Source: Parabacteroides acidifaciens (GTDB lineage: Bacteria > Bacteroidota > Bacteroidia > Bacteroidales > Tannerellaceae). Taken from it: DNA of 61,933 nucleotides. Below are positions 51,181 through 61,600 of this stretch, piece by piece; position 1 is the first letter of the stretch; the number at the start of each line of letters is the position of its first letter. Position numbers and translations under genes: made by a program. The DNA lies in assembly GCF_003363715.1 (NCBI RefSeq), contig NZ_QREV01000028.1, forward strand, positions 1 to 61,933, given 5' to 3'. The notes beneath the pieces were generated by a model that was not told the origin of the DNA, searched no databases, and saw only the letters and a program-made list of their open reading frames with translations.

Positions 51181-53172
51181 TCAGAACAGATTATAGTTTG
51201 TCCGTAATACTTTAAATTCTGTCCGACGGTTTATCTGGTCTGCAGTCTCCTGCTGTTCGGGAGTCAGCTTCTCTATAAATTCCTCCGTCAGGACATCCCC
51301 TTCATTCAGGAAATCGTAATTCTTAGCCATCTTTTTGTTGATCACCTTAGGAACACTTTCACCATATCCTTTGGCTTCCAAGCGGTCTTTGGCTATACCT
51401 CCCGCGATCAGATAATCGACTACCGATTGGGCGCGCCGTTGGGCCAGGCGTTCATTATACTGGTCCGAACCTTTCCGGTCGGTATGCGCTCCTAATTCGA
51501 TTGTCACATTCGGATTGTCATTCAACATCTTAATCAGTTCATCCAATGCTTTTTTCGATTCCGGACGCAGTGTCGCCTTATCGAAATCATAGAATATATT
51601 TTCGATCACAACCGGTTTGCTGATCGGGGAAAGGAAAAAGTCCACGATATATGTCTCATTCTTTTCTTCCGGCCCGGTCTTCAACTCAAAATTCTGGTTC
51701 AGATAACCGCGTGCACTGGCCATCATCACATACCTGATGTCACGTTCCAGTTCCACTTTGTACTTACCATCTTTCTTTGCCAGCACTTTTTCGTTCAAAC
51801 CGTCCCGGCCGACAATACGGACTGTCGCATCTTCGATCGGATTCTCATCCACATCCGATACGATACCTTCAATAAAGATCGTGATAACCGGCATTTCAAA
51901 AGAATACAGATGATCGTATCCGCGTGCATCATTTCGATTGGAACTAAAAAAGCCTTTTTCCTGCTTCCCGGCGAAAGTGATACCGAAGTCATCTCCGGAA
52001 GAATTGATCGGAGCTTTCATGTTTTCGACATTCCATTTACCGGTACTGTCTAAAGTAGCCTTAAACAGATCGAGTCCTCCCATACCCGGATGGCCATCCG
52101 ATGCAAAATAAAGTGTAACGGAATCGCGTACATATGGAAACATTTCGTCACCCGGCGTATTGATATCCGGTCCCAAGTTTTCCATCGGTCCGAAATCATT
52201 CCCGACAACACGCGCCCGAAACAAGTCTTTACCACCGTAACCGCCCACTGCATCGGATACAAAATACAAATATTTACCGTCAGGCGAAATCGCCGGATGA
52301 CCAAGAGCTGTCACCGAATCTTTTACGATACTGGCACGCGTACCCTTCCCCCATTTGGCACTGCTACGGGTAGAGATATAAATTTCAGAAGTACGCGGTC
52401 CCTCCGGATCCTGCGCACAATAAGTATAATACATCGTATTCCCGTCCTTGGAAAAAGAGGGCGTCCCTTCATCAAATTCCGTGTTTACTTCATCCTCCAA
52501 CTCTATCGGGGCTTGCCAGGCTCCGTTCTCATCCTGCTTCACCAGGAAGAGATCGTTATTCCGCTGTCCGGTAATCGCATTGGTAGTCTCATCCTTATCT
52601 TTTCCGGCACCTTTGGGCGTACGAGTCGATGCAAAATAAAGCTGGTCATATTTTTCTCCGTACAGCATCGGGCCAAACTCGGAGCGGCGGGAGTTAAACT
52701 TCTCCATTCGTTTGACCACATAACGAGTCGGATTCTGTTTCCATTTCGTAGCCTCCTCACACCCCGTAATACCGTTAAATGCCAATATGCTGCCCGGTTC
52801 CGCTAACAGATAATCATTGTAATATTTGATCGCTTCACCATAACGTCCGCTCTTATGGTACATCTGTCCCAGCCTGAGGTTCACAATACTGTCGGGATAG
52901 TTATAGCGCAAGGCATTCATATACGCACTGGTTGCACGCGGCGTATTATTAATCAAACGATTGCAATCAGCCATCCTGTAAGCGATATAACCACGCAAGT
53001 CCCGCTTGACAGGAGGTGTTTTTGTATATACTTTCCGGTATATGGCCGCAGCTTCAAAGTATTCGCCAATGCGTTGCTTTTCTTCCGCATCGCTCAACTT
53101 CGCCGATTTACAGGAATATAAAGAAACTATTGCAAAAAACAGAAACAAATATGAGATTATATTCAATTTCAT
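51181..53172 (-). CDS. PorE-like OmpA-family lipoprotein
   Basis: A 663-aa lipoprotein (signal ending LYSC). Domains in order: TPR-like helices (about 25-125), a WD40/PD40 beta-propeller (about 140-400, SPDGKYLYFVSDAVGGYGGKD), a carboxypeptidase-regulatory-like domain (about 405-490, EGIVSDVDENPIEDATVRI), and an OmpA C-terminal peptidoglycan-binding domain (FDKATLRPESKKALDEL, GAHTDRKGSDQYNERLAQRR). This is the order of PorE, which ties the type IX secretion machine to peptidoglycan. I start at MKLNIIS (53172) because the -7 box (53191-53198) overlaps the earlier ATG at 53193. Other OmpA/PD40 proteins share parts of this architecture. Confidence 0.85.
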   Translation of the reverse strand: MKLNIISYLFLFFAIVSLYSCKSAKLSDAEEKQRIGEYFEAAAIYRKVYTKTPPVKRDLRGYIAYRMADCNRLINNTPRATSAYMNALRYNYPDSIVNLRLGQMYHKSGRYGEAIKYYNDYLLAEPGSILAFNGITGCEEATKWKQNPTRYVVKRMEKFNSRRSEFGPMLYGEKYDQLYFASTRTPKGAGKDKDETTNAITGQRNNDLFLVKQDENGAWQAPIELEDEVNTEFDEGTPSFSKDGNTMYYTYCAQDPEGPRTSEIYISTRSSAKWGKGTRASIVKDSVTALGHPAISPDGKYLYFVSDAVGGYGGKDLFRARVVGNDFGPMENLGPDINTPGDEMFPYVRDSVTLYFASDGHPGMGGLDLFKATLDSTGKWNVENMKAPINSSGDDFGITFAGKQEKGFFSSNRNDARGYDHLYSFEMPVITIFIEGIVSDVDENPIEDATVRIVGRDGLNEKVLAKKDGKYKVELERDIRYVMMASARGYLNQNFELKTGPEEKNETYIVDFFLSPISKPVVIENIFYDFDKATLRPESKKALDELIKMLNDNPNVTIELGAHTDRKGSDQYNERLAQRRAQSVVDYLIAGGIAKDRLEAKGYGESVPKVINKKMAKNYDFLNEGDVLTEEFIEKLTPEQQETADQINRRTEFKVLRTNYNLF

Positions 53173-53190
53173 CTTATACCAATATGGGAA

Positions 53191-53198
53191 CAAATATA
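53191..53198 (-). promoter_or_regulatory. -7 box of the PorE-like gene
   Basis: Minus-strand TATATTTG (plus CAAATATA) fits TAnnTTTG. It overlaps the upstream in-frame ATG at 53193, so translation must begin at 53172. Confidence 0.55.
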
Positions 53199-53269
53199 CT
53201 ATTATCTGATAAATACAACGAATACATAATAATCTTATTGCATTAGAAACCTGAATTGAAGAAAATAAC

Positions 53270-53277
53270 TATCTTTG
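53270..53277 (+). promoter_or_regulatory. -7 box of the toxin-antitoxin pair
   Basis: TATCTTTG fits TAnnTTTG, 30 bp before the antitoxin ATG at 53308. Confidence 0.5.
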
Positions 53278-53307
53278 TCAAATAAACATATATAAAACCA
53301 ACGAGCT

Positions 53308-53481
53308 ATGCTAAATGAATTAAATATCTCTAATAAACCAGCCAATGTTTCTTCGTTGAAAGAGACAAAAGACAGATTGCTTTTTCTTGAAAAAATAGAA
53401 CGAGGACGTTTAGAGTCTGCATTAATGTTAACCAATACTAAAGAAGAAGCAAGAAACAAACTGTCAAAATGGTTGAAATAA
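53308..53481 (+). CDS. Small putative antitoxin
   Basis: A 57-aa protein, MLNELNISNKP to NKLSKWLK, helical and charged. It begins 30 bp after a -7 box and overlaps the ParE/RelE-type toxin start by 13 bp (53469-53481), the usual antitoxin-first layout. Its N-terminus shows no clear ribbon-helix-helix or Phd signature, so the antitoxin family is unknown. Confidence 0.65.
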   Translation: MLNELNISNKPANVSSLKETKDRLLFLEKIERGRLESALMLTNTKEEARNKLSKWLK

Positions 53482-53792
53482 AATGGACTAACTTTGCTAT
53501 TCAAAACCTTAATGATATTGGAAACTACATTGAACAGAATAGCTATCGACAAGCCTCAAGAGTTGTAAATTACCTTTTTGACTCTGTAAGTATCTTAGAG
53601 AACTTTCCTCTATCAGGAAGAGTTGTGCCTGAATATAATGTCCATTATATACGAGAACTAATACGCTCTAACTACAGGATAGTCTACTTAGTGCTAAATG
53701 ATAGCCGGATCGATATTCTTACCGTTCATCATTCAGCACAATTATTGCCTGATCTACCAGTACTTTACAGCAACAGCGAACTATCCCCGTAA
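53469..53792 (+). CDS. ParE/RelE-family toxin
   Basis: A 107-aa protein. The family pattern is clear: VEIKWTNFAIQNLNDIGNYIEQNS at the start, ILENFPLSGRVVPEY in the middle, then IRELIRSNYRIVYLVLNDSRIDILTVHHSAQLLP. The R-x-NYRI-Y core and the last-strand HHSAQ fit ParE (gyrase poison) or RelE (ribosome-dependent RNase) types; ParE seems closer. Its final 28 bp overlap the 3' end of queA on the other strand. Confidence 0.9.
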   Translation: MVEIKWTNFAIQNLNDIGNYIEQNSYRQASRVVNYLFDSVSILENFPLSGRVVPEYNVHYIRELIRSNYRIVYLVLNDSRIDILTVHHSAQLLPDLPVLYSNSELSP

Positions 53793-54985
53793 CTCAAAAA
53801 ACGGAAATCATGCGCCAGGGCATAATCGTAAATATTCCTCCAATCTCCTTTTACAAAGGCTGAGATCAGCAGCAGCAAAGTACTTTTCGGCTGGTGGAAA
53901 TTCGTCACGATACCCCGTACGATTTTGAATTCATAACCCGGAGCGATAATGATCCGGGTAGCCGTCACCAGCTTATCCGCCTGATGCCTGTCCAGATAAT
54001 CCAGGATATTTTGCAACGCTTCATCAGCAGTCAGACGGTTATTCGTCTCTTCATAAGGCATCCACTGTTTGACAATCAATTCATCGGCTGTCGCCTCCGG
54101 ATTCGAAGCCAACGTAACCCCCATATAATAGAGGCTTTCAAGCGTACGGACTGAAGTCGTACCGACCGCAATAATCTTACCGAGGTTCTGTTTGATCCGC
54201 TCGATCGAACTACGGCGTACGGATATAAATTCCGTATGCATCTCGTGGCCTTCGATTGTTTCACTTTTCACCGGCTTGAAAGTCCCGGCTCCGACATGAA
54301 GCGTCAACTCCTCACGTCCGATGCCGTGCGCATCGATATCGACCAGGACTTCCGGCGTAAAATGCAAACCGGCAGTCGGAGCGGCCACCGAACCTTTTAT
54401 CTTCGAATAGACAGTCTGATAAGTCTGCAAATCGCTTTTTTCAGTTTCCCGGTTCAAGTATGGAGGAATAGGCAATACGCCTGCCGCATCCAGGAGATCG
54501 GCAAACGTACAAGTCGGATGATCCCAGGAGAATTCAATCAGATGACTATCTCCGCAAGTCTGTAGCTTCTCCGCTTTTAGCGTGACAGTTTCGCCATCGA
54601 GCTGCACCATCTTAGTCAAAAGCCCTTCTTTCCATTTTTTCAGGTTACCGACCAGACACGTCCAGCGGCAACGTTCGGTCTGCTGGAATACCAATGCATA
54701 ATCATGCGGTTCGACCGGTTCCAGGCAGAAAATCTCGATCTTGGCCCCTGTCTCTTTCTGAAACAAAAGGCGGGCCTGGATCACCCGCGTATTATTAAAG
54801 ACCATCAACGAGCCTTCCGGCAGATAGTCCGTAATGTGTTTGAATATACTTTCTCCGACCTTTCCTTCCTTATATAATAAAAGTTTCGATTCATCCCGCT
54901 TAGGCAACGGGAATTTAGCGATCCGCTCGTCAGGCAGCGGATAATCGAAATCTTCAATACGTATCTGTTGCGTCTTTGTTGTCAT
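53765..54985 (-). CDS. queA: tRNA preQ1(34) S-adenosylmethionine ribosyltransferase-isomerase
   Basis: A 406-aa enzyme that adds the ribosyl part of SAM to preQ1 in tRNA during queuosine synthesis. Motifs: FDYPLPDERIAKFPLPKRDES at the start, LMVFNNTRVIQARL, SVAAPTAGLHFTPE, LHVGAGTFKPV, and TNFHQPKSTLLLLISAF. It is about 50 residues longer than E. coli QueA, with extra sequence near 310-345. Its start overlaps the ABC-F gene stop by 4 nt. Confidence 0.97.
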   Translation of the reverse strand: MTTKTQQIRIEDFDYPLPDERIAKFPLPKRDESKLLLYKEGKVGESIFKHITDYLPEGSLMVFNNTRVIQARLLFQKETGAKIEIFCLEPVEPHDYALVFQQTERCRWTCLVGNLKKWKEGLLTKMVQLDGETVTLKAEKLQTCGDSHLIEFSWDHPTCTFADLLDAAGVLPIPPYLNRETEKSDLQTYQTVYSKIKGSVAAPTAGLHFTPEVLVDIDAHGIGREELTLHVGAGTFKPVKSETIEGHEMHTEFISVRRSSIERIKQNLGKIIAVGTTSVRTLESLYYMGVTLASNPEATADELIVKQWMPYEETNNRLTADEALQNILDYLDRHQADKLVTATRIIIAPGYEFKIVRGIVTNFHQPKSTLLLLISAFVKGDWRNIYDYALAHDFRFLSYGDSSLLL

Positions 54986-56916
54986 GATAATTCTTCCAAT
55001 TCTATTGTTTGTTCAGTCCAAAGATCCATCGTATCCGACAAATCTTTCTTCAAGGCCGAATATTCGCTATATAAAGAGACATCCGCCGCTCCCTCAGGCG
55101 TTGCCAGTTTAGCTTCGATTGCTGCTATGGATTTTTCCAAATCCGCAATTTTCTTTTCGGATTCTGCAATCGCTTTTTCCACTTTCTTGATCGCTTTACT
55201 CTGCTCCTTGCGGGCTTCATACGAGAGCTTATTTTGAGTGGGTTGTACATCTGCCGCAGCAACATCAGATGCCACCTGGGCGGAACGTTCCAGTTCTTGC
55301 AGACTATCCAGCTTCTTGCGTTCGAGGAAATCATAAATTCCTCCCAGATGTTCGACCACCCGTTTATTGCCAAACTCATATACTTTGTCCACCAGGCCAT
55401 CCAAGAACTCACGGTCGTGTGAAACGACAATTACCGTTCCGTCAAACTCCTTCAATGCATCTTTCAACACATCTTTAGAACGCATATCCAAATGGTTCGT
55501 CGGCTCATCGAGAATCAAGAGGTTCACCGGTTCCAGCAGCAAACGGATCATTGCCAGACGCGTTTTCTCTCCTCCCGACAAGACCTTGACCTTTTTATCC
55601 GAAGCTTCTCCCCCGAACATGAAAGCACCCAAAATATCGCGTATCTTCGTGCGGATATCCCCTTGCGCCACATAATCGATCGTATCGAAGACCGTCAGAT
55701 TTTCATCTAAAAGCTGGGCCTGGTTCTGGGCAAAATAACCGATCTTGACATTATGACCCAGTTGCAACTTGCCGGTGAAGTCGGTAATCTCACCCATTAT
55801 ACATTTTACTAATGTCGATTTACCTTCTCCGTTCTTACCGACAAAAGCGATCTTATCCCCCCGGTTGATCGTAAACGTCGCATGCTCGAAGATCAAGTGT
55901 TCGCCATACCGTTTGGCAAGGTCTTCCACTATCACCGGATACGAACCGGAACGGGGAGCCGGCGGAAACTTCAGGTTCAGCATAGCCGTATCCACTTCAT
56001 CCACTTCGATGCGTTCCACTTTCTCCAATTGCTTGATACGGGATTGTACCTGAACGGATTTGGTCGCCTTATAGCGGAAGCGTTCGATAAAAGCCTCCGT
56101 ATCGGCCAATTTCTTCTGCTGGTTCTCAAAAGCACGGAGCTGTTGTTCACGCCGCTCCTGGCGCAACACGACATATTCAGAATATTTTACTTTATAGTCA
56201 TAGATTTTTCCAAGCTCGATCTCGACCGTACGGAAAGTCGTATTGTCGATAAACGCCCGGTCGTGGGAAACGAGAATAACTGCATTGGCACGTGTCGCGA
56301 TAAAGTTTTCGAGCCATTGGATAGACTCGATATCCAAATGGTTTGTCGGCTCGTCCAGCAACAGAACATCCGGCTTACGCAACAAGAGTTTTGCAAGCTC
56401 GATACGCATACGCCATCCCCCGCTGAACTCGGAAGTCGGCCGGTCGAAATCATTCCGGGTGAACCCCAGACCGATAAGCGTACGTTCCAGTTCCGCATGA
56501 TAGTTATTTCCTCCCATCATCTGGAAGTGTTCTGTCAGATGGGTGACACGATCGATAAGTTTCTGGTAGGATTCCGTCTCATAATCGGTACGTTCGGCCA
56601 ATTGCAGGTTCAGCCGCTCCATTTCCTTTTCCATTTCATGGATATGCTCGAAAGCCTGCTCGGCTTCTTCACGAACCGTCTGCGTATCCGCCAATTTCAT
56701 CTGCTGGGGAAGGTAACCGATTGTCGTTTCTTTCGGCACGCTGATTGTCCCCGCGGTCGGTGACTGCAAACCCGCGAATATCTTAAGCATCGTAGACTTT
56801 CCCGCCCCGTTCTTTCCGACCAGTGCGATACGATCCTTCTTATTCACCACAAACGAAACATCATCAAAAAGCGTAAACCCGCCAAACTCAACTGTAAGTC
56901 CTTCAACCGAAATCAT
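54982..56916 (-). CDS. ABC-F family ATPase
   Basis: A 644-aa soluble protein with two ABC ATPase domains and no membrane segments: Walker A GKNGAGKST (about 36-44) and GKNGEGKST (about 361-369), signatures FSGGWRMR and LSGGEKTR, Walker B LLLDEPTNHLD and LILDEPTNHLD. A linker joins them and a C-terminal coiled coil (about 560-640) follows, as in Uup/YdiF types. Such proteins act on the ribosome to relieve stalling, some give antibiotic resistance; which applies here is unknown. Co-transcribed with queA. Confidence 0.95.
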   Translation of the reverse strand: MISVEGLTVEFGGFTLFDDVSFVVNKKDRIALVGKNGAGKSTMLKIFAGLQSPTAGTISVPKETTIGYLPQQMKLADTQTVREEAEQAFEHIHEMEKEMERLNLQLAERTDYETESYQKLIDRVTHLTEHFQMMGGNNYHAELERTLIGLGFTRNDFDRPTSEFSGGWRMRIELAKLLLRKPDVLLLDEPTNHLDIESIQWLENFIATRANAVILVSHDRAFIDNTTFRTVEIELGKIYDYKVKYSEYVVLRQERREQQLRAFENQQKKLADTEAFIERFRYKATKSVQVQSRIKQLEKVERIEVDEVDTAMLNLKFPPAPRSGSYPVIVEDLAKRYGEHLIFEHATFTINRGDKIAFVGKNGEGKSTLVKCIMGEITDFTGKLQLGHNVKIGYFAQNQAQLLDENLTVFDTIDYVAQGDIRTKIRDILGAFMFGGEASDKKVKVLSGGEKTRLAMIRLLLEPVNLLILDEPTNHLDMRSKDVLKDALKEFDGTVIVVSHDREFLDGLVDKVYEFGNKRVVEHLGGIYDFLERKKLDSLQELERSAQVASDVAAADVQPTQNKLSYEARKEQSKAIKKVEKAIAESEKKIADLEKSIAAIEAKLATPEGAADVSLYSEYSALKKDLSDTMDLWTEQTIELEELS

Positions 56917-56937
56917 ATATTTTCTCTATTATGGCTG

Positions 56938-56945
56938 CAAAGATA
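56938..56945 (-). promoter_or_regulatory. -7 box of the ABC-F/queA operon
   Basis: Minus-strand TATCTTTG (plus CAAAGATA) fits TAnnTTTG, 22 bp before the ATG at 56916, just past the terminator of the SusCD pair. Confidence 0.55.
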
Positions 56946-56953
56946 CAATTTAT

Positions 56954-56988
56954 CCATAAAAAAAGCCGCAACATAAAGTCGCGGCTTT
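56954..56988 (-). terminator. Terminator of the second SusC/SusD pair
   Basis: AAAGCCGC (56962-56969) and GCGGCTTT (56981-56988) pair exactly around an 11-nt loop. On the minus strand a run of T residues follows. Confidence 0.8.
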
Positions 56989-57028
56989 CTATTTTAATAA
57001 AAAGACTTCTCGCCAAATGGCGTACCTA

Positions 57029-58645
57029 TTAATAACCTGTATTCTGTTTCAGGTTCGGGTTCTTATCGATACTACCTTGCGGAATCGGCAAATAACGATT
57101 CTTCTCTACAAATTGACGATTTTCGATAAACGCTCTTTTATCAGAAATAACTGCACGTTTATAAGGATCGGTTTCACTGTAGTTGATAGTTCCTGTGATA
57201 CGATTCAATTCCCCGTTCAACAATGTTTCAGCCAATCTCTTACCACTGGCATCTTTCCAGCGCAAGATATCTGCACGACGCAATCCTTCACCAGCCAGTT
57301 CGACACAACGTTCACGACGGATCAACTCACGCAATGATTCTTTTGTACCATATTTGGTTCTATCGACCGGCTTCATGCCTGCACGTGTACGGATTTGATC
57401 CAAATATTCATAAACCTGAGCCGAAGGACCATCCAATTCATTCGATGCTTCAGCATAAGTAAGCAACACTTCTGCATAGCGGAAAACGATCACACAAGTA
57501 GCCGTATTCCATATGTTCGAATACTGATCGATCGGATCCAAATATTTAGCCCATGTCAAAGCCGTTTTAGAAGCATTATCGGTATAAGTCGGATAATTGA
57601 TATTTTTCGATTTACCATCAGCTTCAAATTCATCCAAAGTATTCAGGACTTCACCTCTCCATTCCTGTCCGGGGAAAAGAATAGTCTTTTCCATACGAGG
57701 ATCCCGGTTGGCAAACGGATGAGTAGCGTCATAACCACTACCCGGTTCATCTTTTGTCAAACCGTTACTCATCTCATACATATCAACTAAATTCTGAGTA
57801 GGAACGATTGAAGACCAACCAGCATCTTTGTTATTATACATCTGGCCGACAACACCTAAACCATATATATTAGCAATACGCTGATCCGCTAAAATAACTT
57901 CTTTGGAATCAATTCCCGTCAGTTTAAACAGATTGGAATAATCCGGGTCCAATTCATACTGTTTCAAATCGATAATAGCTTGAGCTGCATCTTTAGCTTT
58001 TTGCCATTCATCATAATACAAAGCTTCGCGCATTCTGATCGCAAGGGCCGCTCCTTTCGCAATCCGTCCACGTTCGGAAGGCTCAGCATTAATGTTTGCA
58101 AGCGCATCATCCAAATCTTGTGCAATTTGCCGGCGCACTTCTTCTTCCGTATTACGAGGAACCTGAGCCTCTTCAGCTGTCAGGTAAGAGCCGATAATAG
58201 GCACACCACCGTACCACCAGTTCATACGAAAATAGCAATAAGCACGAATGGCTTTAGCCTGGGCGATCAAATCTTCTTTCTTTCCCGGTGTCGTAAACTC
58301 GACATTGTCAATGTTGTCCAATACCGTATTACAACGACGGATAATAGAAAAATTATAGAATGAAGCTCCGGTATTGGAACTTGCCAAAGAGCCATCACCC
58401 CAAGGACGCCATCCTTCCCAAGGGAAATTATTATAACCGATATCAGAACCGCAATCCAGGTACAAAATAGAACTTGGGTCCCACAGTCCATTATAACATC
58501 CTACAACAAAGCTTTCAGCATCATTTTCTGTTTTCCATGTTGTGGAAGGAGACAGCGCATCATGCGGAGCTGTATCCAAAAAGTCCGAGCAGGCAGTAGA
58601 CAATAGTGCTACTCCAGCCAATAGATATATTGATATACGTTTCAT
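57029..58645 (-). CDS. SusD/RagB-family nutrient-binding lipoprotein
   Basis: A 538-aa outer-membrane lipoprotein (signal ending LLSTAC, then SDFLDTAP). Family features: AKAIRAYCYFRMNWWYGGVPI at about 143-165, VFRYAEVLLTYAEASNEL, RRERCVELAGEGLRRADILRW and PIPQGSIDKNPNLKQNTGY at the end. It pairs with the SusC encoded upstream. No enzymes accompany the pair within the window, so its substrate is open. An in-frame ATG three codons earlier (58654) is also possible. Confidence 0.96.
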   Translation of the reverse strand: MKRISIYLLAGVALLSTACSDFLDTAPHDALSPSTTWKTENDAESFVVGCYNGLWDPSSILYLDCGSDIGYNNFPWEGWRPWGDGSLASSNTGASFYNFSIIRRCNTVLDNIDNVEFTTPGKKEDLIAQAKAIRAYCYFRMNWWYGGVPIIGSYLTAEEAQVPRNTEEEVRRQIAQDLDDALANINAEPSERGRIAKGAALAIRMREALYYDEWQKAKDAAQAIIDLKQYELDPDYSNLFKLTGIDSKEVILADQRIANIYGLGVVGQMYNNKDAGWSSIVPTQNLVDMYEMSNGLTKDEPGSGYDATHPFANRDPRMEKTILFPGQEWRGEVLNTLDEFEADGKSKNINYPTYTDNASKTALTWAKYLDPIDQYSNIWNTATCVIVFRYAEVLLTYAEASNELDGPSAQVYEYLDQIRTRAGMKPVDRTKYGTKESLRELIRRERCVELAGEGLRRADILRWKDASGKRLAETLLNGELNRITGTINYSETDPYKRAVISDKRAFIENRQFVEKNRYLPIPQGSIDKNPNLKQNTGY

Positions 58646-58680
58646 ATAATTCAACTTATAATTAGATAATCATTAATTGT

Positions 58681-61600
58681 TTAGAATGTAATATTAACAC
58701 CAAATGAATGTGTTGTTGACAGAGGATAGCTTGACAAGCGAGAGCTTACAGTTTCCGGATCTACATTCAACGGCATAGAATCAAATGTCAGCAAGTTTTC
58801 AGTTGAATAATACACTCTCAAATTCTGAACACCTACTTTTTCCAAAAGACTTTTCGGGAAAGTATAGCCCAATTGTAAAGTCTTTAAACGCAGATAGCTT
58901 GTGTTGATTACCCAAAAGTCAGACAAAACATTGGAAGCTTCACTCGGAGACATACGAGCTTCAGCTACACGTGGCATACTTGCATTCGGATTTTCTGGAG
59001 TCCAGGAGTCCAGCCATGCTGTGGACGGATGCCCTGCACTACCGGAGAATTCACCAAAAGCTTCTTTTGTATAAGCAAATCCTACATTAGCGGCTCCTGT
59101 GAAATTCATTGTCAAATCAAAATTCTTATAAGCAGCATTCAAGTTCAAACCGAATGTCATGACCGGATCTTTCGTTTTATACAATTCACGGTCTTCAGCC
59201 GTAATCTTGCCATCACCGTCTGTGTCGACATATTTCAAATCACCGGCTCTAAACTTCTGTCCGAACGGATATCCTTCCTGTTTGGAATACTTATCCATCC
59301 AAGCTTGTGCTTCTTCGTCAGACTGGAAGAATCCATCTGTTTTATAAACATACCAGGAGTTGATCGGCGAACCTACCTTACGCAGGAAGTCACCATCAGA
59401 CATACGTTCGACACCTCCTAAATTTTCTATCTTATTTTTATTATAAGCAAAATTACCGACTACGCCGAATTTCCAATCACCCCAACGGTTATTGTAACCC
59501 AATTGGATTTCAACACCACGGTTACGCATCGCACCTACATTATCTTTATAAGCTCCTAATGCAAACTCTGTCGGAACCGGAACTTCCATGATAATGTCTG
59601 TAGTCTTACGATCATAGTAATCGAATGTCAAGTTGATCTTATTATTGATCACAGCGTCCAAACCGATACCCCATGTTGTAGATTTTTCCCATGAAAGGTC
59701 TTCGATTTTATAACTGCCCTGATAATAACCAGTTGTCAACGCACCGCCAAAAGGATAATTAGCACCCAGATTATAGGTGTTCAACCAAGGATAGAAGTCA
59801 CCGCCTGTCGGAGTTCCGTCACTTAATGCATCCTGGTTACCCAGCATACCCCAAGAACCGCGGATCTTCAAGCTGTTCAACCAATCTCTCGTATTTTCCA
59901 TAAATCCTTCTTCACTGATACGCCATGCACCTGAGAAAGAAGGGAAATATCCCCAACGATGTCCCGGAGCAAAACGGGAAGAGGCATCCGCACGGAAGTT
60001 AGCTTCCAACAGATATTTACCTGCATAGTCATAGTTTACACGGCCAAAGTATGAAAGCATAGCCAATTCACGGGTAAATCCGGAGTTTGTTTGAGTAGCT
60101 GTCGCACCGGCGTTCATATCATCCAACTCATTGTTAGGGAAGTTTTCACGATACATATAATTGTAACGCACATCATACTGTTCTGCATGATAACCCAACA
60201 TGGCTTTCAAACCATGGTTACCGAACTGCTTATCATAGTTCAGCAAAATATCCAGATTATAACGGCTCCAGTTTGTGAATGCTTCCGACAAACTATTCGG
60301 ACGGGCAGCCTGCGCCGGGTCAGCGTCAATTTTCTTTACAAATGCTTTGTAGTGTTGATCGTCATTTACATAAGCACCTGAAACAGTTGCTTTCAGACCA
60401 TCGATAATCTGATAATCGACAGCCAAAGATCCTGTAAAATTCTGATTGTATTTATCAACAGTCTGTCCGGAATCCAACCATGCGATAGGGTTACCGTCAT
60501 TTGTTGCCCCATAAGTACCATCTTCTTTATAAACAGGGATCATCGGGCTCAGAATGTTCAACTGACGAATGATCTGATCAGACCAACCGCCGCCATAGTT
60601 GGAGTTCGGGTCTTTATAATCATTCTTGATATAAGCCATATTCATACGGACCGTCAATCTCTTCGTGATATTCATATCCAGATTAGCACGCCCATTGAAC
60701 TGTTTACGTTCCGAATTAGGAAGAATACCTGTTTGTCCTAAATAACCGGCAGAAGCCATATATTTTGCTTTTTCAGAACCTCCGCTTACGTTTACATTAT
60801 GTTTATGCAGCACACCTGTTTGATAAGCAGCATCATTCCAGTCTGTATTAGGATGGCCATAAGGGTCTGAACCGTCCTGGAACAGACGAATATCTTCATC
60901 ACTATAACGGTGCGGCTGGCCATTCGTATCGTCAATGCGGTTGTACAGCATTGCATATTCAGCAGAGCTTACACGGTCAATAACAGCCGTCGGGCTTGAA
61001 ACACCGACATAACCGTTGTATGAAACGCGGGGAGCACCTGATTTACCACGTTTAGTCGTAATCAAAATTACACCATTCGATGCCTTCGAACCATAGATAG
61101 CGGCCGACGCTGCATCTTTCAGTACAGAAATACTTTCGATATCATTGGGGTCAACGCTATCCATCGAACCACTTTCGATACCGTCAATCAAAATGTAAGG
61201 ATCAGAATTATTTAATGTCCCGACACCACGAATACGGATATTACTTCCGTCTTCACCCGGACGACCTTCACCGGCAGTGATCGTTACACCAGGCATCAAA
61301 CCCTGCAAACCGGATGATACATTAGAGATAGGACGATTGGTCAGTTCTTCACTGGCAACAGAAGCAACAGCGCCTGAAAGGTTCGCTTTCTGCTGTGTTC
61401 CATAACCTACAACTACGACCTCTTCCAACTTTTGTGTGTCTTCCTTTAAGTTTACAGTTAACGACGCTTGTCCGGTGTACGGTATTTCCTGAGTCAAATA
61501 ACCGATGAAAGAAATCTGGATAACATCTCCATTTTTAACATCCAGTACAAAATTACCGTCCATGTCGGTAACCGTACCGTTAGTCGTTCCTTTTACAATT

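Noticed and set aside
52090-52806. 238-aa plus-strand reading frame
   Set aside because: Antisense of the PorE-like gene; no start context or known motif.
55882-56763. 293-aa plus-strand reading frame
   Set aside because: It is the antisense of the ABC-F gene, whose Walker and signature motifs are all on the other strand.
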